A stretch of DNA of 25,274 bases from an uncultured Bacilli bacterium (lineage in GTDB: Bacteria; Bacillota_I; Bacilli_A; RF39; UBA660). Position 1 is the stretch's first letter; each line of letters starts with the position of its first letter. The notes under the pieces are model-generated. The model had not been told where the DNA came from. It saw only the letters and a program-made list of their open reading frames with translations, and searched no databases. The stretch covers positions 1 to 25,274 of the forward strand of contig CALVVN010000029.1 of assembly GCA_944363865.1 (NCBI GenBank), given 5' to 3'. Positions 1 to 7,138 of this stretch are shown here, piece after piece. A program made the position numbers and the translations under genes.

Positions 1-21
1 TTTTTCTACTTTGTAAGCCAC
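1..21 (-). CDS. rpoB: RNA polymerase beta subunit, first 7 codons (partial)
   Basis: Reading leftwards from a GTG at 21-19 gives MAYKVEK and then the window ends. A good ribosome binding site (GGGGTG, 27-32) sits 5 bases upstream. The short N-terminus resembles the start of RpoB in low-GC Gram-positives, and the position after rplL and ybxB is where rpoB sits in Bacillus. Only seven residues are visible, so the call rests mainly on gene order. Confidence 0.6.
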
Positions 22-66
22 TTTTTCACCCCAATTCTATAGTTTTAAAAGAACATGTAATTTTAT

Positions 67-113
67 AAAAAATTATGTGTTGCCAATTTATAATGTTAGC
101 AAACATTTTTCAA
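67..113 (-). promoter_or_regulatory. Possible terminator of ybxB with nested rpoB promoter
   Basis: On the minus strand an imperfect hairpin (arms 99-106 and 75-83, one bulged base) is followed by a run of six T (67-72). A possible promoter overlaps it: -35 TTGAAA at 108-113, 17 bases, then TAAATT at 85-90 in the loop. Both elements are weak by themselves. They are listed because the same arrangement recurs upstream of secE and uvrA. Confidence 0.35.
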
Positions 114-709
114 TTTGTCAACGCAAAATCTACTTTATAAATATGATATCCTCTTTGTCGTTTTATTAAATCTATTTTATATTTTTTTTGTAATTCTTTT
201 TCTATTGTTTTTGCGCCTTGATCTTTTCGTACTACAAACCAAAGCTCTCCATTTTGTGTTAAGTGTCTTTCTGCTTCAGTCAGTATTCTCATGTATACTT
301 TTTTTCCAGCTCTTATCGGTGGATTAGTTATTATCACATCGTATTTATCTACAACATTTTCATAAATATCGCTGATAAATGTTTTACTTTTTGTTTTGTT
401 GGTTTTATTATTCATTTCTGTTAAATGGATCGCTCTTTTATTTACATCTATTTGATCCACTTTTTGCTTATTTATTTTGTTAATAACTATTCCAATTACT
501 CCATATCCACACCCTACATCTAAAACTTTTCCAGTTTTTTTGCCATTTTCTAAATATGATTGTATTAATAAATCTGTTCCATAATCTACACTTGATTTTG
601 AAAATACGCCATTGTCAGTATAGAAGACAAAAGAAGTATTTTGTACTTTATATTCAATACTTCTCAAATTGCTTTTTAAATTGTTGTTATTAGTAAAATA
701 GTGTTCCAT
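110..709 (-). CDS. ybxB: YbxB/RsmC-like class I SAM-dependent RNA methyltransferase
   Basis: A 199-residue class I methyltransferase. Motif I, DVGCGYGVIG (about residues 64-73), binds S-adenosylmethionine. The catalytic N6/N2-type motif ITNPPIRAGK (about 127-136) is the NPP signature of enzymes that methylate an exocyclic amine, as in RsmC (16S rRNA G1207 N2-methyltransferase). It is the single-domain form, like Bacillus YbxB, and lies between rplL and rpoB exactly as ybxB does there. The start at 709 has a ribosome binding site AAGGTG a few bases upstream. A terminator-like hairpin separates it from rplL, so its expression is probably lower than that of the ribosomal genes. The rRNA target base is inferred from the family, not shown here. 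Confidence 0.85.
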   Translation of the reverse strand: MEHYFTNNNNLKSNLRSIEYKVQNTSFVFYTDNGVFSKSSVDYGTDLLIQSYLENGKKTGKVLDVGCGYGVIGIVINKINKQKVDQIDVNKRAIHLTEMNNKTNKTKSKTFISDIYENVVDKYDVIITNPPIRAGKKVYMRILTEAERHLTQNGELWFVVRKDQGAKTIEKELQKKYKIDLIKRQRGYHIYKVDFALTN

Positions 710-730
710 TTAATCACCTTTTAAAAAACG

Positions 731-754
731 CAAAAAAGCCTATGTTTATAGGCT
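731..754 (-). terminator. Intrinsic terminator after rplL
   Basis: On the minus strand AGCCTAT (754-748), loop AAAC, ATAGGCT (743-737), followed by a T run (737-732). It lies directly after the rplL stop codon and before ybxB/rpoB. In this position it probably works as a partial terminator that lowers read-through from the L10-L12 genes. Confidence 0.8.
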
Positions 755-762
755 ATTTATTT

Positions 763-1131
763 TTAAGCTAATTCTACTGTTGCGCCAGCTTCTTCTAATT
801 TAGCTTTAATGTCATTTGCTTCATCAGCAGGTACGTTTTCTTTTACGTTACCTCCAGCATCAGCTATATCTTTTGCTTCTTTAAGTCCAAGACCAGTAAT
901 TTCTCTAATTACTTTTATAACTTGTAATTTAGCTGCTCCAGCATCTTTTAATACTACTGTTTTGTTTCCTCCATCTTCTTCTACTGCTGCTTGAACTGGT
1001 GCTGCTGCTACTGCAACTGCACTTGGGTCAACTCCTAATTCTTCTTTCATTAAATCTACTAGTTCTTTAACTTCTAGAACTGTCATTTCTTTTACTGCAT
1101 CTAATATTTCTCTACTTGATAATTTTGCCAT
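763..1131 (-). CDS. rplL: Ribosomal protein L7/L12 (bL12)
   Basis: The stalk protein, present in several copies on L10, recruits translation GTPases. The 122 residues show the N-terminal dimerisation domain (about 1-35), an Ala/Val-rich hinge (about 37-50) and the factor-binding C-terminal domain with KVIREITGLGLKEAK. One local oddity: the usual LVxGAPKxVKE segment reads IADAGGNVKENV, so the conserved GAP turn is altered and one residue shorter. The start codon overlaps the rplJ stop (TAATG at 1133-1129), which suggests translational coupling. Its ribosome binding site GGAGGAG lies within the last codons of rplJ. A terminator follows immediately. Confidence 0.97.
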   Translation of the reverse strand: MAKLSSREILDAVKEMTVLEVKELVDLMKEELGVDPSAVAVAAAPVQAAVEEDGGNKTVVLKDAGAAKLQVIKVIREITGLGLKEAKDIADAGGNVKENVPADEANDIKAKLEEAGATVELA

Positions 1132-1631
1132 TATTTTTCTCCTCCTTCTAATTTTTCAGCATATAAATTCAATGCTATACTTAAATTTTTAACGTGTTCT
1201 ATAAGACCACCAGCAAACATTGTAAGTAATCCTTCATAACTTGGTATGCTTGCGTATTCTTTTATAACATCTATTCCAACTACATTTCCATCTATATAGC
1301 CAGCTTTGATTTTTAAGTTTTCATTTTCTTTAGCAAATTCGCTTACTGCTTTTATTGGTTCAATAATATCATTTGAGAATACATAAACATTTGGCCCAGT
1401 CATGAAATCGTTAAGTTCAATGTTTTTTTCTTTTAAAGCTAAATCCATTAATGTGTTTTTATAAACTTTTATGTTGCTTCCAGTTGCTTTTAGATTATCT
1501 CTTAACTTTGTAAAATTAGCTACTGATAATCCTTGATTTTCTAAAAGCAAGAATGTGCTAGAATTATTAAGTTTATCTAATATTTCATTAACTACTTCTT
1601 TTTTAGCATTCAAATTCTTCTCGCTTGCCAT
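1131..1631 (-). CDS. rplJ: Ribosomal protein L10 (uL10)
   Basis: A 166-residue L10, close to the usual length. L10 anchors the L12 dimers to the 23S rRNA GTPase centre. The N-terminal globular domain is standard (LLLENQGLSV, VYKNTLMDLAL, FMTGPNVYVF), and the C-terminal helix (from about 135) is the L12 docking platform. The start is preceded by AAGGAGG. The gene follows an L10-type leader RNA (1659-1742), so L10-L12 probably represses its own synthesis. It overlaps rplL by one base. Confidence 0.97.
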   Translation of the reverse strand: MASEKNLNAKKEVVNEILDKLNNSSTFLLLENQGLSVANFTKLRDNLKATGSNIKVYKNTLMDLALKEKNIELNDFMTGPNVYVFSNDIIEPIKAVSEFAKENENLKIKAGYIDGNVVGIDVIKEYASIPSYEGLLTMFAGGLIEHVKNLSIALNLYAEKLEGGEK

Positions 1632-1658
1632 TTTTCCTCCTTATATATATTTATAAAA

Positions 1659-1742
1659 CTCACCCTAATACGAGTGAGCTTTCTATAAAAGATAAGTTCC
1701 TCGGTAGGGTTTACTTTTCAACCTACTGTCTTCGGTTCTGCT
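1659..1742 (-). ncRNA. L10 (rplJ) leader RNA with attenuator hairpin
   Basis: The 134-base gap between rplA and rplJ contains, on the minus strand, CCGAAGACAGTAGG, GTAAACCCTACC and GAGGAACTTATC (1734-1690). These are hallmark blocks of the L10 leader, which mimics the 23S L10-binding site and binds L10(L12)4. Downstream, CTCACTC (1678-1672), loop GTATTA and GGGTGAG (1665-1659) form a 7-bp hairpin followed by TTTT, a plausible attenuator. The rplJ ribosome binding site lies just beyond. This is recognised by memory of the motif, not by a covariance search. Confidence 0.85.
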
Positions 1743-1765
1743 TAAATATTGTAATATATTTTTAA

Positions 1766-2461
1766 TTAGTTGTCAAAAGAATTTTTATCAATTTTTATTC
1801 CTGGACCCATAGTACTTGATATACTTATGTTTTTAATAAATATTCCTTTAACACCACTTGGTTTTATTTTAATTAAATTGCGAATAAATGCAATCAAGTT
1901 TTCTTCAAGTGCTTTTTCAGTAAAAGATACTTTACCGATGATTGAATGTACATTACCATATGTATCTGCTTTAAATTCAATCATTCCTTTTTTAACATTT
2001 TCTATAGCCTCTTTTACATTTGTTGTAACAGTTCCTGTTTTAGGATTTGGCATTAAACCTTTTGGTCCTAATACTTTACCTAATTTACCTAAACTAGCCA
2101 TCATATCTGGAGTTGCTATGATAATATCAAAATCAAACCAGTTTTCTTTTTCTATTTTTTCTATCATATCAACATCGCCAACATAATCTGCTCCAGCATT
2201 TTTTGCTTCTTCTTGAGCCGTTTTTGTTACAACTAGTATCTTTTTAGTTTTACCAGTTCCATTTGGTAATACAAATGAACTTCTAACTTGTTGGTCACCT
2301 TTTGTTGTATCTATGTTTAAATTAACTGCCACTTCTACAGTTTCATCAAATTTTCTTTTTGATAATGATTTAACTAATTTTATCGCTTCAGTTACAGTAT
2401 ATTCTTTACTTTTATCTATACTTTCCTTAGCTTCCACATAAATACGTCCATGTTTTTTCAT
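1766..2461 (-). CDS. rplA: Ribosomal protein L1 (uL1)
   Basis: The 231 residues match the normal length of bacterial L1, which forms the mobile L1 stalk around the E site. Recognisable segments are KKHGRIYVEA at the N-terminus, the VLPNGTGKTKK region, LGKLGKVLGPKGLMPNPKTG (the L1 signature, about 121-140) and SSTMGPGIKID near the end. The start has AAAGGAGGG 7 bases upstream. It is co-oriented with rplK, 35 bases away. L1 is the classic autogenous repressor of rplK-rplA, and a candidate binding site lies ahead of rplK (3137-3171). Confidence 0.97.
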   Translation of the reverse strand: MKKHGRIYVEAKESIDKSKEYTVTEAIKLVKSLSKRKFDETVEVAVNLNIDTTKGDQQVRSSFVLPNGTGKTKKILVVTKTAQEEAKNAGADYVGDVDMIEKIEKENWFDFDIIIATPDMMASLGKLGKVLGPKGLMPNPKTGTVTTNVKEAIENVKKGMIEFKADTYGNVHSIIGKVSFTEKALEENLIAFIRNLIKIKPSGVKGIFIKNISISSTMGPGIKIDKNSFDN

Positions 2462-2496
2462 ACTTTCCCTCCTTTATGTGGTATATTTTGGATTCT

Positions 2497-3099
2497 TTAT
2501 TCCTCGCTTGTTTCATTTTCGTCTTTTTGTTCTGTTGATTCTACTTCTGGCATGTCAGCATCAGCCATCGCTTTTGCCTGTGCTTCCATTTCTTCTAGTT
2601 CAGCATCTAGTTTTGCCATTTCAGCTTCTGCTTCTTTGGCTTCTTCAGCTTGTTCTGCTAATTCTGCATCATTTAAACCTTTAACAGCAATTCCCATGTT
2701 TCTTGCTGTTCCAGCAACTATATTCATAGCAGCTTCAATATATTGTGTATTTAAGTCTGGTAACTTGATTTCTGCTACTTTTCTTAAATCTTCTTTTGAT
2801 ATTGTTGCTACGATGTCATTAGCACCCTTTACACTACCCTTTTGAATTCCAGCCACTTCAAGTAATAAACTTGCAGTTGGTGGAGTTTTTAAAACAAAAT
2901 CAAATGTTCTGTCTTCGTATACACTGATTTCTACTGGTACTATGCTTCCCATTTTATCTTTTGTAGCATCATTGTATCTAGTACAAAATTCATTTAAGTT
3001 TATTCCAACAGGTCCTAGCATAGTTCCAACTGGTGGAGCTGGTGTTGCTTTTCCTGCAGGTAATTGTAGTTTAATTATTTTTTCAACTTTTTTTGCCAC
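2497..3099 (-). CDS. rplK: Ribosomal protein L11 (uL11) with long acidic C-terminal extension
   Basis: Residues 1-141 are an ordinary L11: MAKKVEKIIKL, the Pro-rich switch KATPAPPVGTMLGPVGIN in the N-terminal domain, then the RNA-binding C-terminal domain ending TARNMGIAVKG. L11 binds 23S helices 43/44 and helps factor binding and stringent-response sensing. Bacterial L11 normally ends there, but this protein continues for 59 residues rich in Glu, Asp and Ala (about 23 acidic against 4 Lys), probably helical and then disordered. The GTG at 3099 is the start because it matches the conserved MAKK N-terminus and sits 6 bases after GGAGGTG. The in-frame GTG at 3108 is part of that ribosome binding site. 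Confidence 0.96.
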   Translation of the reverse strand: MAKKVEKIIKLQLPAGKATPAPPVGTMLGPVGINLNEFCTRYNDATKDKMGSIVPVEISVYEDRTFDFVLKTPPTASLLLEVAGIQKGSVKGANDIVATISKEDLRKVAEIKLPDLNTQYIEAAMNIVAGTARNMGIAVKGLNDAELAEQAEEAKEAEAEMAKLDAELEEMEAQAKAMADADMPEVESTEQKDENETSEE

Positions 3100-3136
3100 G
3101 AAAAACACCTCCTATTTTTCAGTTTATTTTTTCGCG

Positions 3137-3171
3137 AGTGGTTTTAATGATAATCCAAAAAATCTCCCACT
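3137..3171 (-). promoter_or_regulatory. Candidate L1-binding autoregulatory leader of rplK-rplA
   Basis: In the 139-base gap between nusG and rplK the minus strand reads AGTGGGAG (3171-3164), then GATTATCATTAAA, then CCACT (3141-3137), so AGTGG/CCACT closes a stem about 30 bases upstream of the ribosome binding site. A GTGGGAG...ACCAC element in this position resembles the L1-binding mimic of the 23S L1 stalk found in rplK leaders. The rest of the gap is AT-rich. A weak TTGTAA-17-TAATAT promoter candidate lies at 3209-3237, where nusG ends. Confidence 0.5.
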
Positions 3172-3238
3172 TTTTTAGTTAATATATTAAAATATATAAC
3201 TCGTTTCTAATATTAACACATTTTTTTTAGTTTTACAA

Positions 3239-3778
3239 TTAATTTTTACTTATTTGCAACAATTCAACTTCAACTGGCGTTTCTTGTCCAAATAAATCTA
3301 TTAATACTGTAAGTTTATTATTTTCTAAATCTATGTTTTCTATCTTTCCGTACATTCCCTTAAATGGTCCATCTATTATTGTAACGTTGTCGCCTTCTTT
3401 CAAGTCTGCTTCTATATCTACTCTGCTCATACCTTCATTAATAAGTATTTTGTCTATCTCTTGTGGTGATAACGGAATTGGTTTTGCACCTTTACCACTT
3501 GAACCAATAAATCCTGTTACACCTGGAGTATTTCTTACAGCATACCACGCTTCATCACTCATTATCATTTCAACTAATACATATCCAGGAAACATTTTTT
3601 TGATTTTTTCTTTTTTTACGCCGTCTTTAATTTCTACTTCTTTTTGCTCAGGGACAATTACTCTAAAAATATTATTTTCCATGCCCATTGACTGTGCTCT
3701 CATAAGTAGATTGTCTCTAACTTTACTTTCGTGCCCAGAATAAGTGTTTACTACATACCATAATTTTTGTTCTTCCAT
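3239..3778 (-). CDS. nusG: Transcription elongation/antitermination factor NusG
   Basis: The 179 residues are the normal two-domain length. The NGN domain (about 1-115) shows LWYVVNTYSGHE, FPGYVLVEM and VRNTPGVTGFIG. It binds the RNA polymerase clamp and, in Firmicutes, can stimulate pausing. A KOW domain follows (about 127-160) with GDNVTIIDGPFKGMYGKI, the surface that contacts S10 or Rho. The ATG overlaps the secE stop (TAATG at 3780-3776), so the two genes are translationally coupled. No clear terminator follows, and read-through into rplK is likely. Confidence 0.97.
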   Translation of the reverse strand: MEEQKLWYVVNTYSGHESKVRDNLLMRAQSMGMENNIFRVIVPEQKEVEIKDGVKKEKIKKMFPGYVLVEMIMSDEAWYAVRNTPGVTGFIGSSGKGAKPIPLSPQEIDKILINEGMSRVDIEADLKEGDNVTIIDGPFKGMYGKIENIDLENNKLTVLIDLFGQETPVEVELLQISKN

Positions 3779-3957
3779 TAGTTGATCAATCCTTTCAAAA
3801 ACGCAAATAATACATCAAGCCCATAGAAAAATAATGCGAAAAATATTATCATAACGACTACTACTGATGAATAAGCCATTGTTTCTTTCATCGTTAGCCA
3901 TTTTGTTTTTTCTGCTTCTTTCTTCACACCTCTGAAAAATGCTTTAATTTTTTTCAT
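3778..3957 (-). CDS. secE: Preprotein translocase subunit SecE
   Basis: A 59-residue single-span SecE, the usual Gram-positive length. A basic amphipathic N-terminus (KKIKAFFRGVKKEAEKTKW) leads to the conserved W-x-T-x-x-E region and one membrane helix (about 28-52). SecE clamps the two halves of SecY. The ATG at 3957 follows GGAGGT; the in-frame ATG at 3969 has no ribosome binding site and would place that GGAGGT inside the gene. It lies directly before nusG, as in most bacteria. The rpmG (L33) gene usually found just upstream is absent. Confidence 0.95.
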   Translation of the reverse strand: MKKIKAFFRGVKKEAEKTKWLTMKETMAYSSVVVVMIIFFALFFYGLDVLFAFLKGLIN

Positions 3958-3970
3958 TTTACCTCCCATA

Positions 3971-4029
3971 AAAAAAACACTTGCGTGTAATTAAATACTA
4001 TCATATTTTACATTTGAGTTCAAGTGTTT
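3971..4029 (-). terminator. Long-loop terminator of sigH with nested secE promoter
   Basis: Minus strand: AAACACTTG (4029-4021), a 37-base loop, then CAAGTGTTT (3983-3975) followed by an unbroken T run down to 3971. The 9-bp stem is perfect, and its first arm includes two bases of the sigH stop codon. A promoter overlaps it: -35 TTGAAC (4023-4018), 17 bases, -10 TAGTAT (4000-3995) in the loop. Transcripts from this promoter would lack the first arm and so escape termination. The hairpin is directly visible; the promoter is inferred. Confidence 0.65.
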
Positions 4030-4648
4030 ATTCTCTATTTTTAATAGTTTTATATTTATTTCTAATTCTGTTGATTGCATTTTCTATACTTCTTTTATCT
4101 TTTTGTAGTATTTTTGATATTTCGTCGTTACTATATGAATTTACTTTTAACTTTAAAACTTGCCTTTCAAATTCAGTTAAATTCTTATTTATTTCTTTAA
4201 ATATTCTTTTTTGCTCTTCTTCTTTTAATAATTTGTCGCTTATATCATTTTTGCTATCACATATAATGTCATAATAGGAAGTCGTCTGTGAGTTTGTAAG
4301 ATTATCCAACGATACTGACTGATTTAATGCGCTATTTTTTTTACTAGATGAGTTTCTAATTGCTGTTTGTATTTTTGTTTTTACACATATATTTGCATAA
4401 GTGTAAAATGACGCTTCTTTGCTTTGGTCAAAAGTTTTAATAGCACTAGCAAGTCCCATCAATCCCTCTTGGTATAAATCGCATTCTTCCAAACCATTTT
4501 GTAGTGCCACATTTTTGTATGCTTCTATATATTTGTTTATTAAATTTTTATATTTATTTATTAATATTTCTTCTGCTTCTTCATTTTTTTCGCTTACTAA
4601 AAATAACATTTCATAATCATTTATTTTTTTGAAATCATATTCCACCAT
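4028..4648 (-). CDS. sigH: Sigma-70 family factor, SigH-like
   Basis: About 206 residues with region 2 (DLYQEGLMGLASAIKTFD, then SFYTYANICVKTKIQTAIR) and region 4 (LTEFERQVLKLK, then SNDEISKILQKDKRSIENAI, the helix-turn-helix for the -35). The spacing, the linker (SALNQSVSLD) and the order rlmB-sigH-secE-nusG match Bacillus SigH, the early-stationary-phase sigma factor for competence and sporulation onset. The ATG at 4648 is 3 bases from GGGAGG; a GTG at 4645 is equally possible. The longer frame from 4663 overlaps the rlmB stop but has no ribosome binding site. Whether it still serves sporulation here is unknown. Confidence 0.85.
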   Translation of the reverse strand: MVEYDFKKINDYEMLFLVSEKNEEAEEILINKYKNLINKYIEAYKNVALQNGLEECDLYQEGLMGLASAIKTFDQSKEASFYTYANICVKTKIQTAIRNSSSKKNSALNQSVSLDNLTNSQTTSYYDIICDSKNDISDKLLKEEEQKRIFKEINKNLTEFERQVLKLKVNSYSNDEISKILQKDKRSIENAINRIRNKYKTIKNRE

Positions 4649-4659
4649 TATCCTCCCTA

Positions 4660-5355
4660 TCATTTTGTTTTAGCTATCTCATATATAATAATTCCAGCAG
4701 CAACTGAGGCGTTTAAACTATTAATATTCCCTTTTAACGGTATTGAAGCAATTTGATCGCATGATTTTCTTAATAATGGTTGCAAACCTTTTCCTTCGCT
4801 TCCTATTATTACAGCAACTTTCCCATCATAATTTATTTTGGTATAGTTCTCTCCATCTGCATCTGTTCCAATTATCCAAAATCCATTTTTCTTTAATTTT
4901 TCAATAGTGTTATGTAAGTTTGCTACTTTACATATTTTTTGATGTACAACTGCTCCGCTTGATGATTTAAAAACAGCAGCAGTTACTTCTACACTTCTCT
5001 TATTTGGTATTACTATATAATCTACTCCAGCACATTCACAAGTTCTTATAATCGCACCAAAGTTTCTTGGGTCTTCAATATGATCTAAAATTACTACAAA
5101 CTTAGCATTATCATCTTCTTTTAAATCTTCAAAATATTTATAATGATAATCTTCAATATCTATAACTATTCCTTGATTAGTTTCATTTATTAATTTGTCT
5201 AATTCATCTGCCTTTTTATATACTACTTTATTATTGTTTCTTTTTATTAATTCTAATATTTCTTCGTTATTAAATCCATCTTTAAGGTAAACCCTTTTTA
5301 TGTTTTGATTTTTATTTAAAACTTCTCTAGCAACATTTTTTCCATACACTAACAT
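4660..5355 (-). CDS. rlmB: 23S rRNA 2'-O-methyltransferase RlmB-like (SpoU/TrmH family)
   Basis: A 231-residue SPOUT methyltransferase. After a short L30e-like substrate-binding domain (about 1-70) come the three SpoU motifs: LDHIEDPRNFGAIIRTCE (about 100-117), VIGSEGKGL (about 186-194) and IPLKGNINSLNASVAAGI (about 207-224). Together they form the trefoil knot that binds AdoMet. RlmB methylates the 2'-OH of a G in the 23S peptidyl-transferase region (G2251 in E. coli). The start has GGAGAG upstream. It lies directly before sigH as in Bacillus, but mrnC-cysS, usually on its other side, are replaced by trxB. Confidence 0.88.
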   Translation of the reverse strand: MLVYGKNVAREVLNKNQNIKRVYLKDGFNNEEILELIKRNNNKVVYKKADELDKLINETNQGIVIDIEDYHYKYFEDLKEDDNAKFVVILDHIEDPRNFGAIIRTCECAGVDYIVIPNKRSVEVTAAVFKSSSGAVVHQKICKVANLHNTIEKLKKNGFWIIGTDADGENYTKINYDGKVAVIIGSEGKGLQPLLRKSCDQIASIPLKGNINSLNASVAAGIIIYEIAKTK

Positions 5356-5391
5356 AAAATCTCTCCGTTTTGCTGTATAATATAATATTAA

Positions 5392-6297
5392 TTAAGATTT
5401 GTCTAGATTTTTTATGTATTTTTTAGCACTTAATGCTGCTATACTTCCATCGCTTGCGGCTGTTATTATTTGATAAATATTTTTTTTAACTATATCTCCT
5501 GCAGCAAATATGCCAGGTACTTTTGTTTCCATTTTTTCATTCACTATTATGTATCCTGTTTCATCTGTAATGTTAAGATTTTGAAAATAATTAGTACTCG
5601 GAGCATACCCTATGTATAAAAATAATCCGTCAATATCTATTACATCTTTATCATTAATTTGCACTGCTTTTAGTTTATCGTTTTCTTCTATTAAGTCAGT
5701 TACGGTTGTATTTAATAAAATCTCAACGTTGTCTCTATTTTTTGCTTTTTCTACAAAAATGTCATCTGCTTTAATTTCATTTCCTCTTATAAACATATAT
5801 ATTTTCTTTGCAAAATCAGCTAGGTATAATCCTTCATCAAACGCAGAATTTCCACCACCTATGATGCCAACCACTTTATCTTTAAAAAATGGGGCGTCAC
5901 ATACTGCACAATAACTAATTCCTTTACCTTCTAGTTTTGTTATTTTTTCATTATTACCTTTTTTAGGAACTCTACCAGAAGCTAAAATAAGCGCTTTTGC
6001 TTTATATTCGCCTTTATTTGTAATGACTGTTTTATAGTTATCGTTATTTATTATCTCATTCACTGATTCTCTTTTGTATTCTATCTCAAATTCGTTTATA
6101 TGTTCTACCATTTTGTTAACCAAATCTTTTCCAGTTACAAGACCTGTTCCCAGATAATTTTCTACTTTATTTGTTACGTTTATTAATCCACCTGGAATGT
6201 TCTTTTCTAATATCAACGTGTTAAGTCCACTTCTTTTAGCATACAACGCCGCATTCATTCCAGCTGGGCCCATTCCTATTATTATTACATCGTACAT
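5392..6297 (-). CDS. trxB: Thioredoxin reductase-like flavoprotein with altered NADPH-binding motif
   Basis: A 301-residue low-molecular-weight thioredoxin reductase type. The FAD site is GMGPAGMNAA (8-17), the redox-active pair is CAVC (130-133), the pyridine nucleotide Rossmann motif is GGGNSAFDEG (147-156), and the C-terminal FAD motif is GIFAAGDI. It should reduce thioredoxin in the cytoplasm. The phosphate-binding HRRxxxR motif of NADPH enzymes is not intact: the segment reads MFIRGNEIKADD (168-179), with Gly for the second Arg and Lys for the third. Coenzyme preference may therefore differ (NADH or another donor). It is 16 bases after lgt, with AAGGAAG ahead of the ATG, so probably in the same operon. 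Confidence 0.88.
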   Translation of the reverse strand: MYDVIIIGMGPAGMNAALYAKRSGLNTLILEKNIPGGLINVTNKVENYLGTGLVTGKDLVNKMVEHINEFEIEYKRESVNEIINNDNYKTVITNKGEYKAKALILASGRVPKKGNNEKITKLEGKGISYCAVCDAPFFKDKVVGIIGGGNSAFDEGLYLADFAKKIYMFIRGNEIKADDIFVEKAKNRDNVEILLNTTVTDLIEENDKLKAVQINDKDVIDIDGLFLYIGYAPSTNYFQNLNITDETGYIIVNEKMETKVPGIFAAGDIVKKNIYQIITAASDGSIAALSAKKYIKNLDKS

Positions 6298-6313
6298 ATA
6301 AATCTTCCTTTCT

Positions 6314-7129
6314 TTAAAAATTCACAACTTCTATTTTTTCTTTATTGTTATATAAGCCTTCGAGTTTTGGTTTTCTTGTTTGAAATATTATTATGAAAAA
6401 TCCAATTATGAATAATGCCACACTTACTATTTGTGCAATTTTATAATCACCTAACATTAAACTATCCGTTCTTAGGCTTTCTATAAAGAATCTACCAATG
6501 CTATACCACATTAAGTATAGCCCGCATTGTTGTCCGATTTTTATATATTTTATTTTTCTAAATAGTAATATAACCACAGCACCTAGTAAGCACCATAACG
6601 ATTCATAATAGAATGTTGGTGTATAATATATTCCGTCAATCATCATACCATTTATTACAAAATCCGGGATAAATAAATTCTTTAAATGTCCTAATGTCGT
6701 TGCCGGTCCATATGCTTCTCCATTAAAGAAATTACCCCATCTACCTAGAGCCTGCGCTATTAAAAGATATGGAACAATTATATCTAACATTAATAATGGA
6801 TTTACTTTATATTTCTTACAATATATTATAATTGCCAATGTACCGAATAATATACCTCCATGTATTGCTAGTCCTCCGTTCCATACTTTGTATATTTCTG
6901 ATAAATGAGTACTATAGTAATCCCATTTAAATGCAACAAAGTATAGTCTCGCTCCTATAAGCCCAAATACACATGTCCAAAATACTAGATTTATAACAAA
7001 GTCTTTTCTAATACCAAACTTTTTTGATTCTTTTATTGCAAATAGTGTAACTAATATTACTCCTATCATTATAAATAAACTATAATACTTAATTCCAAAA
7101 TCTCCTATTTTAAATATATATGGATTCAT
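6314..7129 (-). CDS. lgt: Prolipoprotein diacylglyceryl transferase
   Basis: A 271-residue multi-span membrane enzyme that transfers diacylglycerol from phosphatidylglycerol to the lipobox cysteine of prelipoproteins. Diagnostic features are the HGG motif (AIHGGI, His90), the Lgt signature ALGRWGNFFNGEAYG (127-141) and the late SIGRFFIESLRTD segment with conserved Arg and Glu. Seven membrane segments are expected for the family. It begins 9 bases after the yvlD-like gene and is 16 bases before trxB. In Bacillus hprK sits between yvlD and lgt; here it is absent. The lipoprotein at 24663-25085 would be a substrate. Confidence 0.96.
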   Translation of the reverse strand: MNPYIFKIGDFGIKYYSLFIMIGVILVTLFAIKESKKFGIRKDFVINLVFWTCVFGLIGARLYFVAFKWDYYSTHLSEIYKVWNGGLAIHGGILFGTLAIIIYCKKYKVNPLLMLDIIVPYLLIAQALGRWGNFFNGEAYGPATTLGHLKNLFIPDFVINGMMIDGIYYTPTFYYESLWCLLGAVVILLFRKIKYIKIGQQCGLYLMWYSIGRFFIESLRTDSLMLGDYKIAQIVSVALFIIGFFIIIFQTRKPKLEGLYNNKEKIEVVNF

Positions 7130-7138
7130 TTTAATACC

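Noticed and set aside
3209..3237. Independent rplK-rplA promoter overlapping the nusG end
   Set aside because: Both boxes match consensus at only four of six bases in very AT-rich DNA; noted in the leader entry but not called as a feature.
115..3743. Plus-strand ORFs of 61-138 codons opposite the ribosomal and nusG genes
   Set aside because: They are antisense shadows of well-recognised genes, with no ribosome binding sites or protein-like composition.
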